Position numbers and translations under genes: made by a program. Source: JALHSW01 sp963720675 (lineage in GTDB: Bacteria; Actinomycetota; Acidimicrobiia; IMCC26256; PALSA-555). Taken from it: a stretch of DNA of 64,000 bases. The notes under the pieces are model-generated. The model searched no databases and was not told where the DNA came from. It was given only the letters and a program-made list of their open reading frames with translations. The stretch spans positions 62,001 through 126,000 of the forward strand of contig CAVRGH010000002.1 in the NCBI GenBank assembly GCA_963720675.1, written 5' to 3'. Positions within the stretch are counted from its first letter, which is position 1. Each line of letters starts with the position of its first letter. Positions 54,109-62,604 of this stretch are shown here, piece after piece.

Positions 54109-55443
54109 ATGAGCACACCGCCGCCCACCCCCCAAGAAGATCTCGACCGGATCGTGGCGTCGGCTCGACGCCTCGGCGTGGAGATGGACGAGGCGGAGGC
54201 GTTGCAGTGGCTCACCGCGATCGCGGACGACCCGCCCGACTCCGGCATCGTCACCGACGAGCGGACCGGTGTGTTCGGCCACAAGGTGAGCATGCTCGAC
54301 TTCAGCACCGACGACCTCGAGCACTTCCGCAGATTGGGTCGTCTCGTCGAGTTCCACGACGTGCCGGGCGTGGTCGAGACGGCACTGTCGCTCTCCGGGT
54401 CCGCCGCACAGTCGAAGTTCCAGCGGTACCCCGGTGACGCCGACTACTTCGAGCGCGTCAACATCATCGCCGAGAGCCGCGCCGCGGCGTGCGACATCAT
54501 CGCCGACCTCATCCGACAGAAGGTTGCCGACACGCGCGGCGGACCGACCTACCGACTGGTCGCCGTGCGGTTCGGCTCGTACCCGACGGACCTCGTACGT
54601 GACGGCGAGTCGATGTCGAAGGGCTCCTCGATCGAGTGGACGCCCGACGAGGTGAGTGCCGGAACGTTCGACGCCACCTTGCCCGACGGCAAGGCACTCA
54701 CCTTGAGCTGGGACGACGTCAAGCTCGAGCCCGGCTGGTGCAAGGTCGACTGGGTCAGCGTCGATCCGGTGCGCGGGGATCTCGTGAACGCGAGCAACAT
54801 GCTCGACGTCACGTGGGAGGCGCCCGACGGCACCATCACGCCGCTCGACGGCTACCTCGACCCGTACTTCCAGGAGATCTACCTCGAGGCGGAGTCCGTC
54901 CCGATCTTCGCCAAGCTGTCGCAGCACGTCTCCGCCGACGCGCTCGACAGCTACGTCGACCAGCTCGAGCACGAGGTCGAGAAGTACGTGACGACCGACG
55001 TGAACTACGGCAAGGCCGCGAAGCGGATGTACAACGTGTTCCGACTCACCGGCCGCTACGACGACGCCGTGTACATCCGTGAGCTCTTCGATGAGCCCGC
55101 GTCCCTCCTGTACCAGTGCTGGTCGCTGTTCCGGACGATGGAGGAGTGCTGCTCCGCGGGTTCGACCATCCCGATCGAGAGCGTGCGAGAGCAGGCGGAC
55201 CGGCTGCTCCTGGAAGCCGTCGAGGCGCTCGAAGGCGGCGAGGAGGCGGCGGTCGTCAAGCACCTGGTGCGCCTGCGTGATGCCCTCGACACCCAAGAGG
55301 GTGGTCAGACCATGCACGCCGACGTCGAGGCAGCACGGGCCGAGCTCATCAACATCGTGAACAACTTCTTCTACGAGAAGCTCACCGCGATGCCCACCAT
55401 CAACGGCTACCTCGCGGGGTTCCAGGAGGGCTCGGCGTCCTAG
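54109..55443 (+). CDS. Unrecognised protein with nucleotidyltransferase-like motif
   Basis: A 444-residue cytosolic protein, no known bacterial family recognised. Residues 94-115 (LSLSGSAAQSKFQRYPGDAD plus YFE) match the polymerase-beta nucleotidyltransferase pattern hG[GS]-x(9-13)-Dx[DE]: Gly97-Ser98, Asp110 and Asp112. A third acidic strand (WCKVDWVSVDP, Asp214) stands at a plausible distance. The carboxy half is helical (YGKAAKRMYNVFRLTGRYDD, LLYQCWSLFRTMEECCSAG). The layout recalls poly(A)-polymerase-like proteins of large DNA viruses, an inference from memory. It lies 10 bases after a DEDDh exonuclease gene and its stop overlaps a convergent kinase. Confidence 0.6.
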   Translation: MSTPPPTPQEDLDRIVASARRLGVEMDEAEALQWLTAIADDPPDSGIVTDERTGVFGHKVSMLDFSTDDLEHFRRLGRLVEFHDVPGVVETALSLSGSAAQSKFQRYPGDADYFERVNIIAESRAAACDIIADLIRQKVADTRGGPTYRLVAVRFGSYPTDLVRDGESMSKGSSIEWTPDEVSAGTFDATLPDGKALTLSWDDVKLEPGWCKVDWVSVDPVRGDLVNASNMLDVTWEAPDGTITPLDGYLDPYFQEIYLEAESVPIFAKLSQHVSADALDSYVDQLEHEVEKYVTTDVNYGKAAKRMYNVFRLTGRYDDAVYIRELFDEPASLLYQCWSLFRTMEECCSAGSTIPIESVREQADRLLLEAVEALEGGEEAAVVKHLVRLRDALDTQEGGQTMHADVEAARAELINIVNNFFYEKLTAMPTINGYLAGFQEGSAS

Positions 55444-56529
55444 CCCGCTCGGATGGGCAGCGTGAGCGTGAAGGTACAACCGGTGCCGGCGCCCTGGGAT
55501 GCCGCCACGATCTCGCCGTGGTGGGCATGCGCGATCCCTCGAGCGATCGTCAGCCCGATGCCGCTGCCACCGGCTGGTCGGACGGGGCCCGAGACGCGGT
55601 AGAAGCGGTCGAACACCGACTCGAGCTCTTCGGGCTCGAGTCCGATCCCCGTGTCGAGCACGGCCACCTCGGCGACGTCACCCCGACGCGTCGAGGTCAC
55701 GACCACGCTCCCACCGACCGGCGTGTACGTGAGTGCGTTCCCGACGAGGTTCGTCAGCACCTGCGTGATGCGGTCCGGGTCGACCTCGACGGGGAGTGCC
55801 GCACCGGACTGGATCGAGAGCGCGACCTCCTTCTCCTCGAACTGCGGCCGTAACCGGACCCCACAGGCCGCGGCGAGATCCCCGAGGTCGACCTCGTGCA
55901 GGTCGAGTCCGATGGCGCCTTCCTCGGCCCGGGAGAGCTCGGCAAGGTCCGACGCGAGGCGCTGGAGCCGGGTCGCCTCCTCGCCGACCGCGGTCAGCAC
56001 CTCTTCGGTCGGTTCGAACACCCCGTCGAGCATCCCCTCGACGTAGCCCTCGATCGAGGTGAGCGGGGTTCGCATCTCGTGCGCGACCTCGGAGATGAGG
56101 CGCGTGCGCCGCCGCTCGGTGGTCTCCAGCTCGATCGCCAATCGGTTCACGTCGCGCGCCAGCTCGGCGAGCTCGAGCTCACCCGGTTCGGCGACCCGTT
56201 CGTCGTAGTGCCCGGCGGCGAGGCGGCGGGTGGCGTCCCGGACCTGGCGCACAGGCCGCACGATCTTCCTCGCCACGAGCACCGACACGATCGCCGCGGC
56301 GACGACGCTCGCTGACGAGCGCGATCGGGAGCGACGACTCGAGTGCGGTCAGGAACGCCGAGTGCGACTCGCTCTCGTTGCTCTCCTCGCTCGTCACGCT
56401 GCGGATCTCGTCGTCGTACCGGGAGGGCGCAACGAGGCCCACCGTGACGGCGAGCGCCGCGACGACGACGATGGCGACCAGCGCGTACGAGGCGAAGAGG
56501 CGGACGTCGAGGCGCCGCCAGAACCTCAT
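55440..56529 (-). CDS. Sensor histidine kinase (frameshifted)
   Basis: About 363 residues with one frame change near 56310. Helix 1 LFASYALVAIVVVAALAVTV, a short extracytoplasmic part (SRYDDEIRSVTSEESNESES), helix 2 broken by the frameshift, HAMP (VRPVRQVRDATRRLAAGHYD), HisKA ISEVAHEMRTPLTSIEGYVE, ATPase GNALTYTPVGGSVVV, DTGIGLEPEELESVF, GGSGIGLTIARGIAHAHHGE. BaeS/ResE-like. ATG 56529 overlaps the regulator stop by one base (TGATG). Confidence 0.87.
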
Positions 56530-57221
56530 CACTTCGCTCCGAGGAACTTGTAGCCGACCCCGCGAACCGTTCCGATGAGAGCGGGGGTCTCGGCCGGATC
56601 TCCCAGCGCCTTGCGGATGCTGCGGATGTGGACGTCGACGACGCGTTCGTCCCCGTAGAAGTCCCAACCCCACACCTTCTCGAGCAGCTGGCGCCGGGTC
56701 TGGGCCCGACCCGGGGCGCGGGCGAGCGCGAGGAGGAGGTCGAACTCGAGACTGCTCAGCTCGACCGGCTTCCCGCCTCGCTCGACCTCGCGTCCGTCGA
56801 CGTCGATGACCAAGTCGTCGGACACGATGCGATCCGGAGCCTCGGCTCCCGGTGTCGCTCCGGCGCGACGGAGTCCGGCTTTGATGCGAGCCACGAGCTC
56901 TCGCGGGCTGAACGGCTTGGTGACGTAGTCGTCGGCGCCGACCGAGAGGCCGATCAGCTTGTCGACCTCGTCGGAGCGCGCCGTCAGCAGGATGACGTAG
57001 ACGTCCGACGTCGTGCGCAGCTGCCGGAGCACCTCGAGGCCGTCGGTGCGGGGCATCATCACGTCGAGTACGACCACGTCGGGGCCCCAGTCCTGGGCGA
57101 TCGTGACGGCCTCGTCGCCGTCACGGGCCTCGGCGACCTCGAAGCCGTCGTTCTCGAGGTAGCCGCGCACGATGCCGCGGATTCGGTCCTCGTCGTCGAC
57201 GACGAGGACGCGCTTGCCCAT
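56529..57221 (-). CDS. OmpR-family response regulator
   Basis: Complete 230-residue regulator: KRVLVVDDEDRIRGIVRGYL, phospho-Asp in VVVLDVMMPRTDGLEV, ILLTARSDEVDKLIGLSVGA, YVTKPFSPRELVAR, winged helix ELSSLEFDLLLALARAPGR, VDVHIRSIRKALGDPAET, GTVRGVGYKFLGAK. ATG 57221. Divergent from the small secreted-protein operon at 57390, which it may control. Confidence 0.94.
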   Translation of the reverse strand: MGKRVLVVDDEDRIRGIVRGYLENDGFEVAEARDGDEAVTIAQDWGPDVVVLDVMMPRTDGLEVLRQLRTTSDVYVILLTARSDEVDKLIGLSVGADDYVTKPFSPRELVARIKAGLRRAGATPGAEAPDRIVSDDLVIDVDGREVERGGKPVELSSLEFDLLLALARAPGRAQTRRQLLEKVWGWDFYGDERVVDVHIRSIRKALGDPAETPALIGTVRGVGYKFLGAK

Positions 57222-57389
57222 GTCGGCATCGTAGGACCGCACCCGCGCGACTGCCCTGGTCGCGCCGGCACCTTCACGGGACCTTCACGGACGGCGCGCT
57301 GGGGCCTTCACGGCCGTCGTGTTGGGTGGTGCACAGGACGAAGGAAGGGCCCACCCCGACAGGGAAGGCCCCATCAGGAGGAGCACCCC

Positions 57390-57686
57390 ATGGAGCGAAA
57401 GACCGCAGTCGCAGCAGCATCCGCCATCTCGATGAGTCTGGTCACTGCAGTCGTGGCACTGGGCGCCAGCATGGGCGCCCTGGGCTTCGCGGCCTCGCCC
57501 ACGCCGGCGGCGAACCCGACCCCGGCGGCGGTTGCCGCTCCCGCGGCCTCGACGGCCGCCCCCACGCCGACGCCGGTCCGCACCAGCTCGGAACGCACCT
57601 CGGGTGAGCGCGAGGGCGAGCACCGCAGCACCCCGACCACCACCGCTCGCGAGAGCGCTCCGGCACGAGGAGGAGAGTCCGAATGA
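57390..57686 (+). CDS. Small Ala/Pro/Thr-rich exported protein
   Basis: 98 residues: an amino-terminal hydrophobic segment (AAASAISMSLVTAVVALGAS) as signal or anchor, then Pro/Ala/Thr-rich low complexity (SPTPAANPTPAAVAAPAAS) and a charged tail (RTSSERTSGEREGEH). ATG 57390 has AGGAGGAG upstream. Its stop overlaps the next start (ATGA). Function unknown; the low-complexity part would sit outside the membrane. Confidence 0.65.
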   Translation: MERKTAVAAASAISMSLVTAVVALGASMGALGFAASPTPAANPTPAAVAAPAASTAAPTPTPVRTSSERTSGEREGEHRSTPTTTARESAPARGGESE

Positions 57687-58132
57687 CTGACCGTACGAAC
57701 GACATCGACCAGGCCGAGCGAATCCGCCGGCTCCAGGAACGGCGGGCCGCGTCCAGCGGTTCGCGTCGCCCAGCGACGCCGCGAACCGTGTCATCGGCAA
57801 CGGCGCCGATGGCGGACGCGCCCGCCGCCCGCCCGCCCAGCACCCGCTCCCCGGCCGCAGGCCGGAAGCGCCGTCGGCACCCGGCCGCCGCGAGCCGTTG
57901 GCTCCTGGCGGGGCTGAGCCTCGCCTCGTTCTTCACGATCGCCGGCACCGTCGCCGTCGCGAACGTGAACAGCGTCGCCACCCCGCCTGCGAGCACCCCG
58001 ACCGCCGTCGTCGCCACACCGGCGCTCCCGGCCACGCAGGCGGCCACCCCGGCGACTGCGGCGCCGGCCCCGGCGGCCCAGCAGCCGACACGAGCTGCCC
58101 CGGTGCCACACACCACCACTCGGGGGAGCTGA
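57683..58132 (+). CDS. Single-pass membrane protein, Pro/Ala-rich exterior
   Basis: 149 residues: a cytosolic basic amino half (QAERIRRLQERRAASSGSRR), one membrane helix (WLLAGLSLASFFTIAGTVAV), then an exterior Ala/Pro/Thr-rich tail (ATPALPATQAATPATAAPAP). ATG 57683 is coupled to the preceding gene. The orientation fits a type II membrane protein. Together with the next gene it resembles small operons around ferric-reductase-like membrane proteins. Function unknown. Confidence 0.68.
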   Translation: MTDRTNDIDQAERIRRLQERRAASSGSRRPATPRTVSSATAPMADAPAARPPSTRSPAAGRKRRRHPAAASRWLLAGLSLASFFTIAGTVAVANVNSVATPPASTPTAVVATPALPATQAATPATAAPAPAAQQPTRAAPVPHTTTRGS

Positions 58133-58153
58133 TCCCGGACCTAGGCTGCGCGC

Positions 58154-58702
58154 GTGCAGTCACAGGACTGGTGGTACGTCGCCCGGGCCGGAGGGATGGT
58201 CTCGTGGGCGCTCGCATCACTTGCGGTGATCGGGGGGCTCCAGCTCTCGACCCGCTTGGTGCGGAAGCCGTCGCCGGCGTGGGTGCTCGACATCCACCGC
58301 TTCCTCGGTGGGCTCGCGGTCGCGTTCCTCGGGGTCCACCTGCTCGGGCTCGCCGCGGACGAGTTCATCGGTTTCGCGCCGGTCGACTTCGTCGTCCCGT
58401 TCGTGTCGAGCTACGAGCCGCTCGGCGTCGGTCTCGGAGTCATCGCCATGTACCTGCTCCTCGCGGTCGAGCTGACCTCGCTCGCGATGCGGCGGTTGCC
58501 GAGGAGCACCTGGCACGCGGTGCACCTCTCGAGCTACGCGATCTTCGTCCTCGCGACGTTGCACGGTCTGACGGCCGGCACCGACCGGCACGAGGCCGTG
58601 TTCCAGTGGGCGTGCCTGCTGACGACCGGCGTGGTGCTGTTCATGACGCTCGTGCGGGTGTGGGCACCCCGACGCGCACGGCGCGCTCCTGCCTCGAGCT
58701 GA
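58154..58702 (+). CDS. Ferric-reductase-like transmembrane protein
   Basis: 182 residues, about five helices, with paired histidines at heme-ligand positions: DIHRFLGGLAVAFLGVHLLG and WHAVHLSSYAIFVLATLHGL. This is the heme-b ferric-reductase/NADPH-oxidase-like membrane domain without the flavin domain, so electrons must come from a partner, e.g. an FMN-binding protein not seen here. GTG 58154. Confidence 0.78.
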   Translation: MQSQDWWYVARAGGMVSWALASLAVIGGLQLSTRLVRKPSPAWVLDIHRFLGGLAVAFLGVHLLGLAADEFIGFAPVDFVVPFVSSYEPLGVGLGVIAMYLLLAVELTSLAMRRLPRSTWHAVHLSSYAIFVLATLHGLTAGTDRHEAVFQWACLLTTGVVLFMTLVRVWAPRRARRAPASS

Positions 58703-58707
58703 GCGGT

Positions 58708-59786
58708 CTACCGCTCGGTCCGGCGGCCGGTGCGGAGCGCAACGAGTGCAGCTGCGCCGGCGAGGGCAGGGAGGAAGGTGCCGAGCGCTCGGTAGACGAG
58801 CGCACCCGCGAACGCAGCGCCCACGGGCGGTCCGTACCAGTGCACCACGGCGGGGATGATCGCCTCCACGACGCCGAGACCTCCCGGGAGCAGTGGGATC
58901 AGCGCTGACGCCGCGGCGGCGCCGGCCGCGAGGAGCGCGATGTCGAATCCCACGTGGGCGTGCGCCGCGATGAGCGCGAAGTAGAGGCAGGCGATGTCGG
59001 CGAGCATGGAGCCGACGGACAGCCCCATCAGGACCACACGTCGGCGTGGGGGCCCGACGACCTCGAGGGCATCGGCATGGAGCCGGGTGCCGCTCGCCCG
59101 CAGCTCGATGGGATCAGGCTTCGGCTTCCAGAAGCGTGCCGCTCCGATGACGACGGCGAGACGCTCCATCGTGCTGGGGCGGCTCGCGAGGAATGCAGTG
59201 ACCGCGAGGACCCCGAGGATGAGGGGGGCGGCGATGAGCGGCCAGGTCGAGTCGACGGGGAAGTCGCGCGTTGCGACGATCCAGACCAGGTTGAGTGCGT
59301 TGACGAGGAGGAAGACCCGCAGGCTGAACCATTGGGCGAAGCCCAACGTCAGGCCGACATGGCGTCGGTCGAGGCCCCGGTGCGAGAGCTCGGAGACGCC
59401 GAAGGCAAGCCCCTCGGCCGGGGACGCGGGCGTCAGCAGCCCGAGGCCGTTGACGACGAGCTCGATGCCCGTTGCCGCGACGGGCGAGACGACCTCCGGG
59501 CCCGCGAGGCGCCGGAGCCGGAGCCCCGAGAGGAAGTACGCCAGTCCTTCGAAGAGTGCGGCGGGGACGAGCCACCACCAGTCGACCTGACCGAGCGCGT
59601 CGAGCGCATCCCCGAGCCCGCCCGCCGCGCTGATGACGACCCAGATCGCGGCGCTGCCGAGCAGGATTCCGAGGGCAAAGCGAAGGACGTTTCGCCATCG
59701 AGCGGACGCCGCCGGCGGTCTCTGGAGTCTCGAGCGCTCCGTCGGCGGGTCGGTCGTCCGCGCCCGGGGCCGACGGGCTCGTTCAC
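58708..59786 (-). CDS. LPG-synthase-type (UPF0104) integral membrane protein (frameshifted)
   Basis: About 359 residues when one missing base near 59760 is supplied. Helices include LRFALGILLGSAAIWVVISA, VPAALFEGLAYFLSGLRLR, GIELVVNGLGLLTPASPAEG, SLRVFLLVNALNLVWIVAT, SALIPLLPGGLGVVEAIIPA; the PGGLGVVE and TPASPAEG loops are family marks of lysylphosphatidylglycerol synthase-type flippases. No aminoacyl-transferase domain follows. GTG 59786 overlaps the stop of the Met/His peptide (GTGA). It may flip a lipid. Confidence 0.75.
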
Positions 59787-59860
59787 CCGGCGTCCACGAC
59801 GAACGTCGTGTGCATCCCGACCTCGAAGTGACCGTGCTCCATGCCGCCCATCGGCGCCAT
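59783..59860 (-). CDS. Met/His-rich 25-residue peptide
   Basis: ATG 59860 gives MAPMGGMEHGHFEVGMHTTF and five more residues, with four Met and three His in the first 17, a soft-metal (copper-type) ligand composition. The stop overlaps the flippase-like start (GTGA). It lies downstream of the CsoR/CstR-like gene in the same direction. A longer 49-residue version from ATG 59931 is possible with one frame change. The end resembles the Met-ligand loop of cupredoxins, so a truncated cupredoxin is an alternative. Confidence 0.4.
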   Translation of the reverse strand: MAPMGGMEHGHFEVGMHTTFVVDAG

Positions 59861-59947
59861 GTCGTCGGACGATGTTGGTACTGAGAGCGACGCCGAGCGG
59901 CAGACCGGTCGGTGATGCGGGTCGTCTCATGTTCGGCGCTCTGGTCG

Positions 59948-60217
59948 TCAGGCGAGCTTGAGGAAGAGGCGCTCGACCTCGGCGATGGGGTAGCCCTCGG
60001 CCTCGGTGCGTTCCGGGTCCGCGAGGCACTGCGTGAGGCCGTCGGCGAGCAGCTTGAAGCCGACCTGCTCGAGCGCCTTCGTCGCGGCCGCGACCTGCGT
60101 CACGACGTCACGGCATTCTCGGCCTTCGTCGAGCATCGTCTGGATGCCCCGCACCTGGCCCTCCACACGGCGGAGCCGGCGCTGCAGATCGGTGATCACG
60201 TCGGTGCTGAACTCCAC
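59948..60217 (-). CDS. CsoR/CstR-family repressor
   Basis: 89 residues of the all-helical CsoR/RcnR/FrmR/CstR family: RRLRRVEGQVRGIQTMLDEG, CRDVVTQVAAATKALEQVG, LLADGLTQCLADPE. Both conserved Cys (in RECRD and TQCLA) are present but the intervening His of copper sensors (usually DHLxxC) is Gly here, as in the persulfide sensor CstR. GTG 60217 follows GAAGGAGGG. It is divergent from the MmpL gene across two GC-flanked operators. Confidence 0.88.
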   Translation of the reverse strand: MEFSTDVITDLQRRLRRVEGQVRGIQTMLDEGRECRDVVTQVAAATKALEQVGFKLLADGLTQCLADPERTEAEGYPIAEVERLFLKLA

Positions 60218-60253
60218 GATCCCTCCTTCTGGGCTGCGCCCGGTCTCCGTGAT

Positions 60254-60304
60254 GATACCCCCCTGGGTATCGTGCTATGGTACCCCAATACCCCCAGGGG
60301 TACC
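60254..60304. promoter_or_regulatory. Two CsoR/CstR-type operators
   Basis: Operator 1: GATACCC-CCCT-GGGTATC (60254-60271). Operator 2: TACCCC-CA-GGGGTA (60289-60302), inside wider arms GGTACCCC/GGGGTACC (60279-60304). These A/T-flanked C-tract/G-tract palindromes are the known binding form for CsoR-family repressors, and they lie between the divergent repressor and MmpL genes. Confidence 0.75.
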
Positions 60305-60329
60305 AAGCCACCGGCCCGGGAGCCCAACG

Positions 60330-62510
60330 ATGTCCGTGACCTCGCCCCCCGCAGCAGCGCTGCCGTCCGACCACGAACCGTCGGAGCAACCCGACGAGCG
60401 CGCGTGGTTCTCGCGACTCGCGGCCTGGTCGGCCCGGCATCGCCGCGCCGTGATCGCCACCTGGATCCTCGCGGCGCTCGCTGCCGCGCCGCTCGCGCTG
60501 ACGCTCAACAGTGCGCTGTCGGGCGCGGGATGGGAGGCGCAGGGCTCGACCGCGCAGGAGGTGCGCGACGAGCTGCGGCGCGACTTCCCGGCGCTCGGGG
60601 CCGAGAACCCCGTTGTCGTGTACCGCCAGTCCACACCGATCGCGACGGATCCCGCAGGATTGCAGGCGTTGGTGCGCGCGTTGCGCAAAGCGCCCGACGC
60701 CGGTTCCGTGGCGAACCCGCTGACGCTGCCGGCCGACGCCGGCCTGATCGCCCGCGACGGGCGCACCGCGATCGTGCCGGTGGAGACCGTCGTGCACAGC
60801 GACGCCGATCGTCCGGTCGCTGCGGCCGCGCTCGGCGACTACGTCGCGGGACTCCGCCTCGTGCCCGGTGCACGCGCGGAGGTCACTGGAGAATGGCCGG
60901 TCTGGAGCGACTTCAACAAGGTGAACGAGAGCGCGCTCCACAAGGCGGAGCTCCTGAGTGGGCTCCCGAGCCTCGTGCTGCTGTTCCTCGCGTTCGGTGC
61001 CATGGTCGCCGCGGGGATCCCGCTCCTGCTCGCGATCGCGGGCATCGCGGTCGGCTGGGCGATCCTGCACCTCCTCACCGGGGTGATGCCGCTGTCGGTC
61101 TGGTCGATGAACTTCTCGATGATGATCGGCCTCGCGGTCGGCATCGACTACAGCCTCTTCATCGTCAGCCGCTACCGCGAAGAACGGGTCGAAGGGAAGG
61201 ACGCCGTTGCGGCGATCGAGAACACCTTGTCGACTGCGGGGAAGGCCGTGTTCCTCTCGGCGTTGACGGTCGTGCTGTCGCTCGCTGCCGTGTTCCTCGT
61301 GCCGGTGATGGTGTTCCGTTCGATGGCGCTCGGGATGATCCTCTCCGTCGTCGCCGTGGCGCTCGCCTCGCTCACCTTGCTGCCGGCGATCCTCGTCGCG
61401 CTCGGTGATCGAGTCCTCGTGACCAGGGGGAAGCAGGACCCCGACATCGTCGCCGAGAGTCGCTGGGCTCGTTGGACCGGCGTCGCACTCCGACGTCCGG
61501 CGACCATCCTCGCGGTCGGGCTCGTCATCCTCGGAGCGTTCGCCGTGCCCGCGCTGGGCATGAAGCTGGGCATGCCGGGCGCACGGGTCGTGGATCGTGG
61601 GAACACCAGTCGTGACGGCTACGAGATGCTCGTCGCCTCCTTCGGCGACGGCGCTGCCGCACCAGTGTTCATCACGGTGCCGGCCGCAGACGCGGGCACG
61701 GTGGTGCGCGTGGCGCAGTCGGACGCCGGCGTCGTGGACGCCCGCGTCGTGAGCGCACCCGCAGCGTCCGGACGGACAGTCGTTCGCGTCACCGGCTCGA
61801 CCGCGGTCGACAGCTCGCGCACCGCAGACCTCGTCGATCGACTTCGCGCGCAGCTCGACGGCCAGGTCCCGGCAGCCCGAGTCGGTGGTCCCGCGGCCCA
61901 GAACCGCGACCTCACCGACGTGTTGACCAGCACCGCGCCGGTCGCGATCGGGATCATCCTCGTCGTCGCCTTCCTGCTGCTCCTGGTGGTCTTCCGGAGC
62001 ATCGCGATCGCGGTCACCTCGATCCTGATGAACTTGCTGACCGTCGGTGCCGCCTTCGGCTTCGCGACGTTGGTGTTCCAGCACGGCTTCGGTGCCGGTT
62101 TGCTGGGGATCGAGTCGCAGGGGTTCGTCGACGCCTGGGCGCCACTGTTCTTCTTCGCGCTGCTGTTCGGGTTGTCGATGGACTACCAGCTGTTCCTGCT
62201 GGCCGCGATCCGCGAACGCTACGAGGCGACGGGCGACACGAAGCTCGCGATCCGCGAGGGAATCGCTCGGACGGGCCGTCCCATCACGAACGCCGCGCTC
62301 GTGATGATCGTGGTCTTCATCGCGTTCGGCGTCACCGGGCCGATCCCACCGACCGAGCTCGGGATCACGCTGGCGATGGCGGTGTTGCTCGACGCGACCA
62401 TCGTCCGCGTCATGCTCGTCCCCGCGACGATGGCACTGCTCGGCGAGCGCAACTGGTACCTCCCCAAGTGGCTGGGCCGAGTGCTCCCGAAGGTGAGGTT
62501 CAGCCATTGA
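60330..62510 (+). CDS. MmpL/RND-superfamily transporter
   Basis: A 726-residue two-repeat RND transporter. Each half has the proton-relay Asp-Tyr motif: GLAVGIDYSLFIVSRYREER and LFGLSMDYQLFLLAAIRERY. Exterior domains lie after helices 1 and 7, as usual. MmpL proteins export lipids or siderophores or act in envelope stress. ATG 60330 follows the two CsoR-type operators, so expression is likely released by the signal sensed by the neighbour repressor. Confidence 0.92.
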   Translation: MSVTSPPAAALPSDHEPSEQPDERAWFSRLAAWSARHRRAVIATWILAALAAAPLALTLNSALSGAGWEAQGSTAQEVRDELRRDFPALGAENPVVVYRQSTPIATDPAGLQALVRALRKAPDAGSVANPLTLPADAGLIARDGRTAIVPVETVVHSDADRPVAAAALGDYVAGLRLVPGARAEVTGEWPVWSDFNKVNESALHKAELLSGLPSLVLLFLAFGAMVAAGIPLLLAIAGIAVGWAILHLLTGVMPLSVWSMNFSMMIGLAVGIDYSLFIVSRYREERVEGKDAVAAIENTLSTAGKAVFLSALTVVLSLAAVFLVPVMVFRSMALGMILSVVAVALASLTLLPAILVALGDRVLVTRGKQDPDIVAESRWARWTGVALRRPATILAVGLVILGAFAVPALGMKLGMPGARVVDRGNTSRDGYEMLVASFGDGAAAPVFITVPAADAGTVVRVAQSDAGVVDARVVSAPAASGRTVVRVTGSTAVDSSRTADLVDRLRAQLDGQVPAARVGGPAAQNRDLTDVLTSTAPVAIGIILVVAFLLLLVVFRSIAIAVTSILMNLLTVGAAFGFATLVFQHGFGAGLLGIESQGFVDAWAPLFFFALLFGLSMDYQLFLLAAIRERYEATGDTKLAIREGIARTGRPITNAALVMIVVFIAFGVTGPIPPTELGITLAMAVLLDATIVRVMLVPATMALLGERNWYLPKWLGRVLPKVRFSH

Positions 62511-62604
62511 CCAGGGCACGCACCCGCGAGGCTCAGGAGCGTCCCTCGATGACGAGCGCGACATGGGCGTGGAGGAGCGGATCGATCAGGGTTCGAATCC
62601 TGGG

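Noticed and set aside
62580..62604. T-loop-like sequence GGTTCGAATCC suggesting a tRNA
   Set aside because: The flanking T-stem pairs poorly (one mismatch, one wobble) and no D-arm, anticodon arm or acceptor stem can be drawn in the 75 bases before it.
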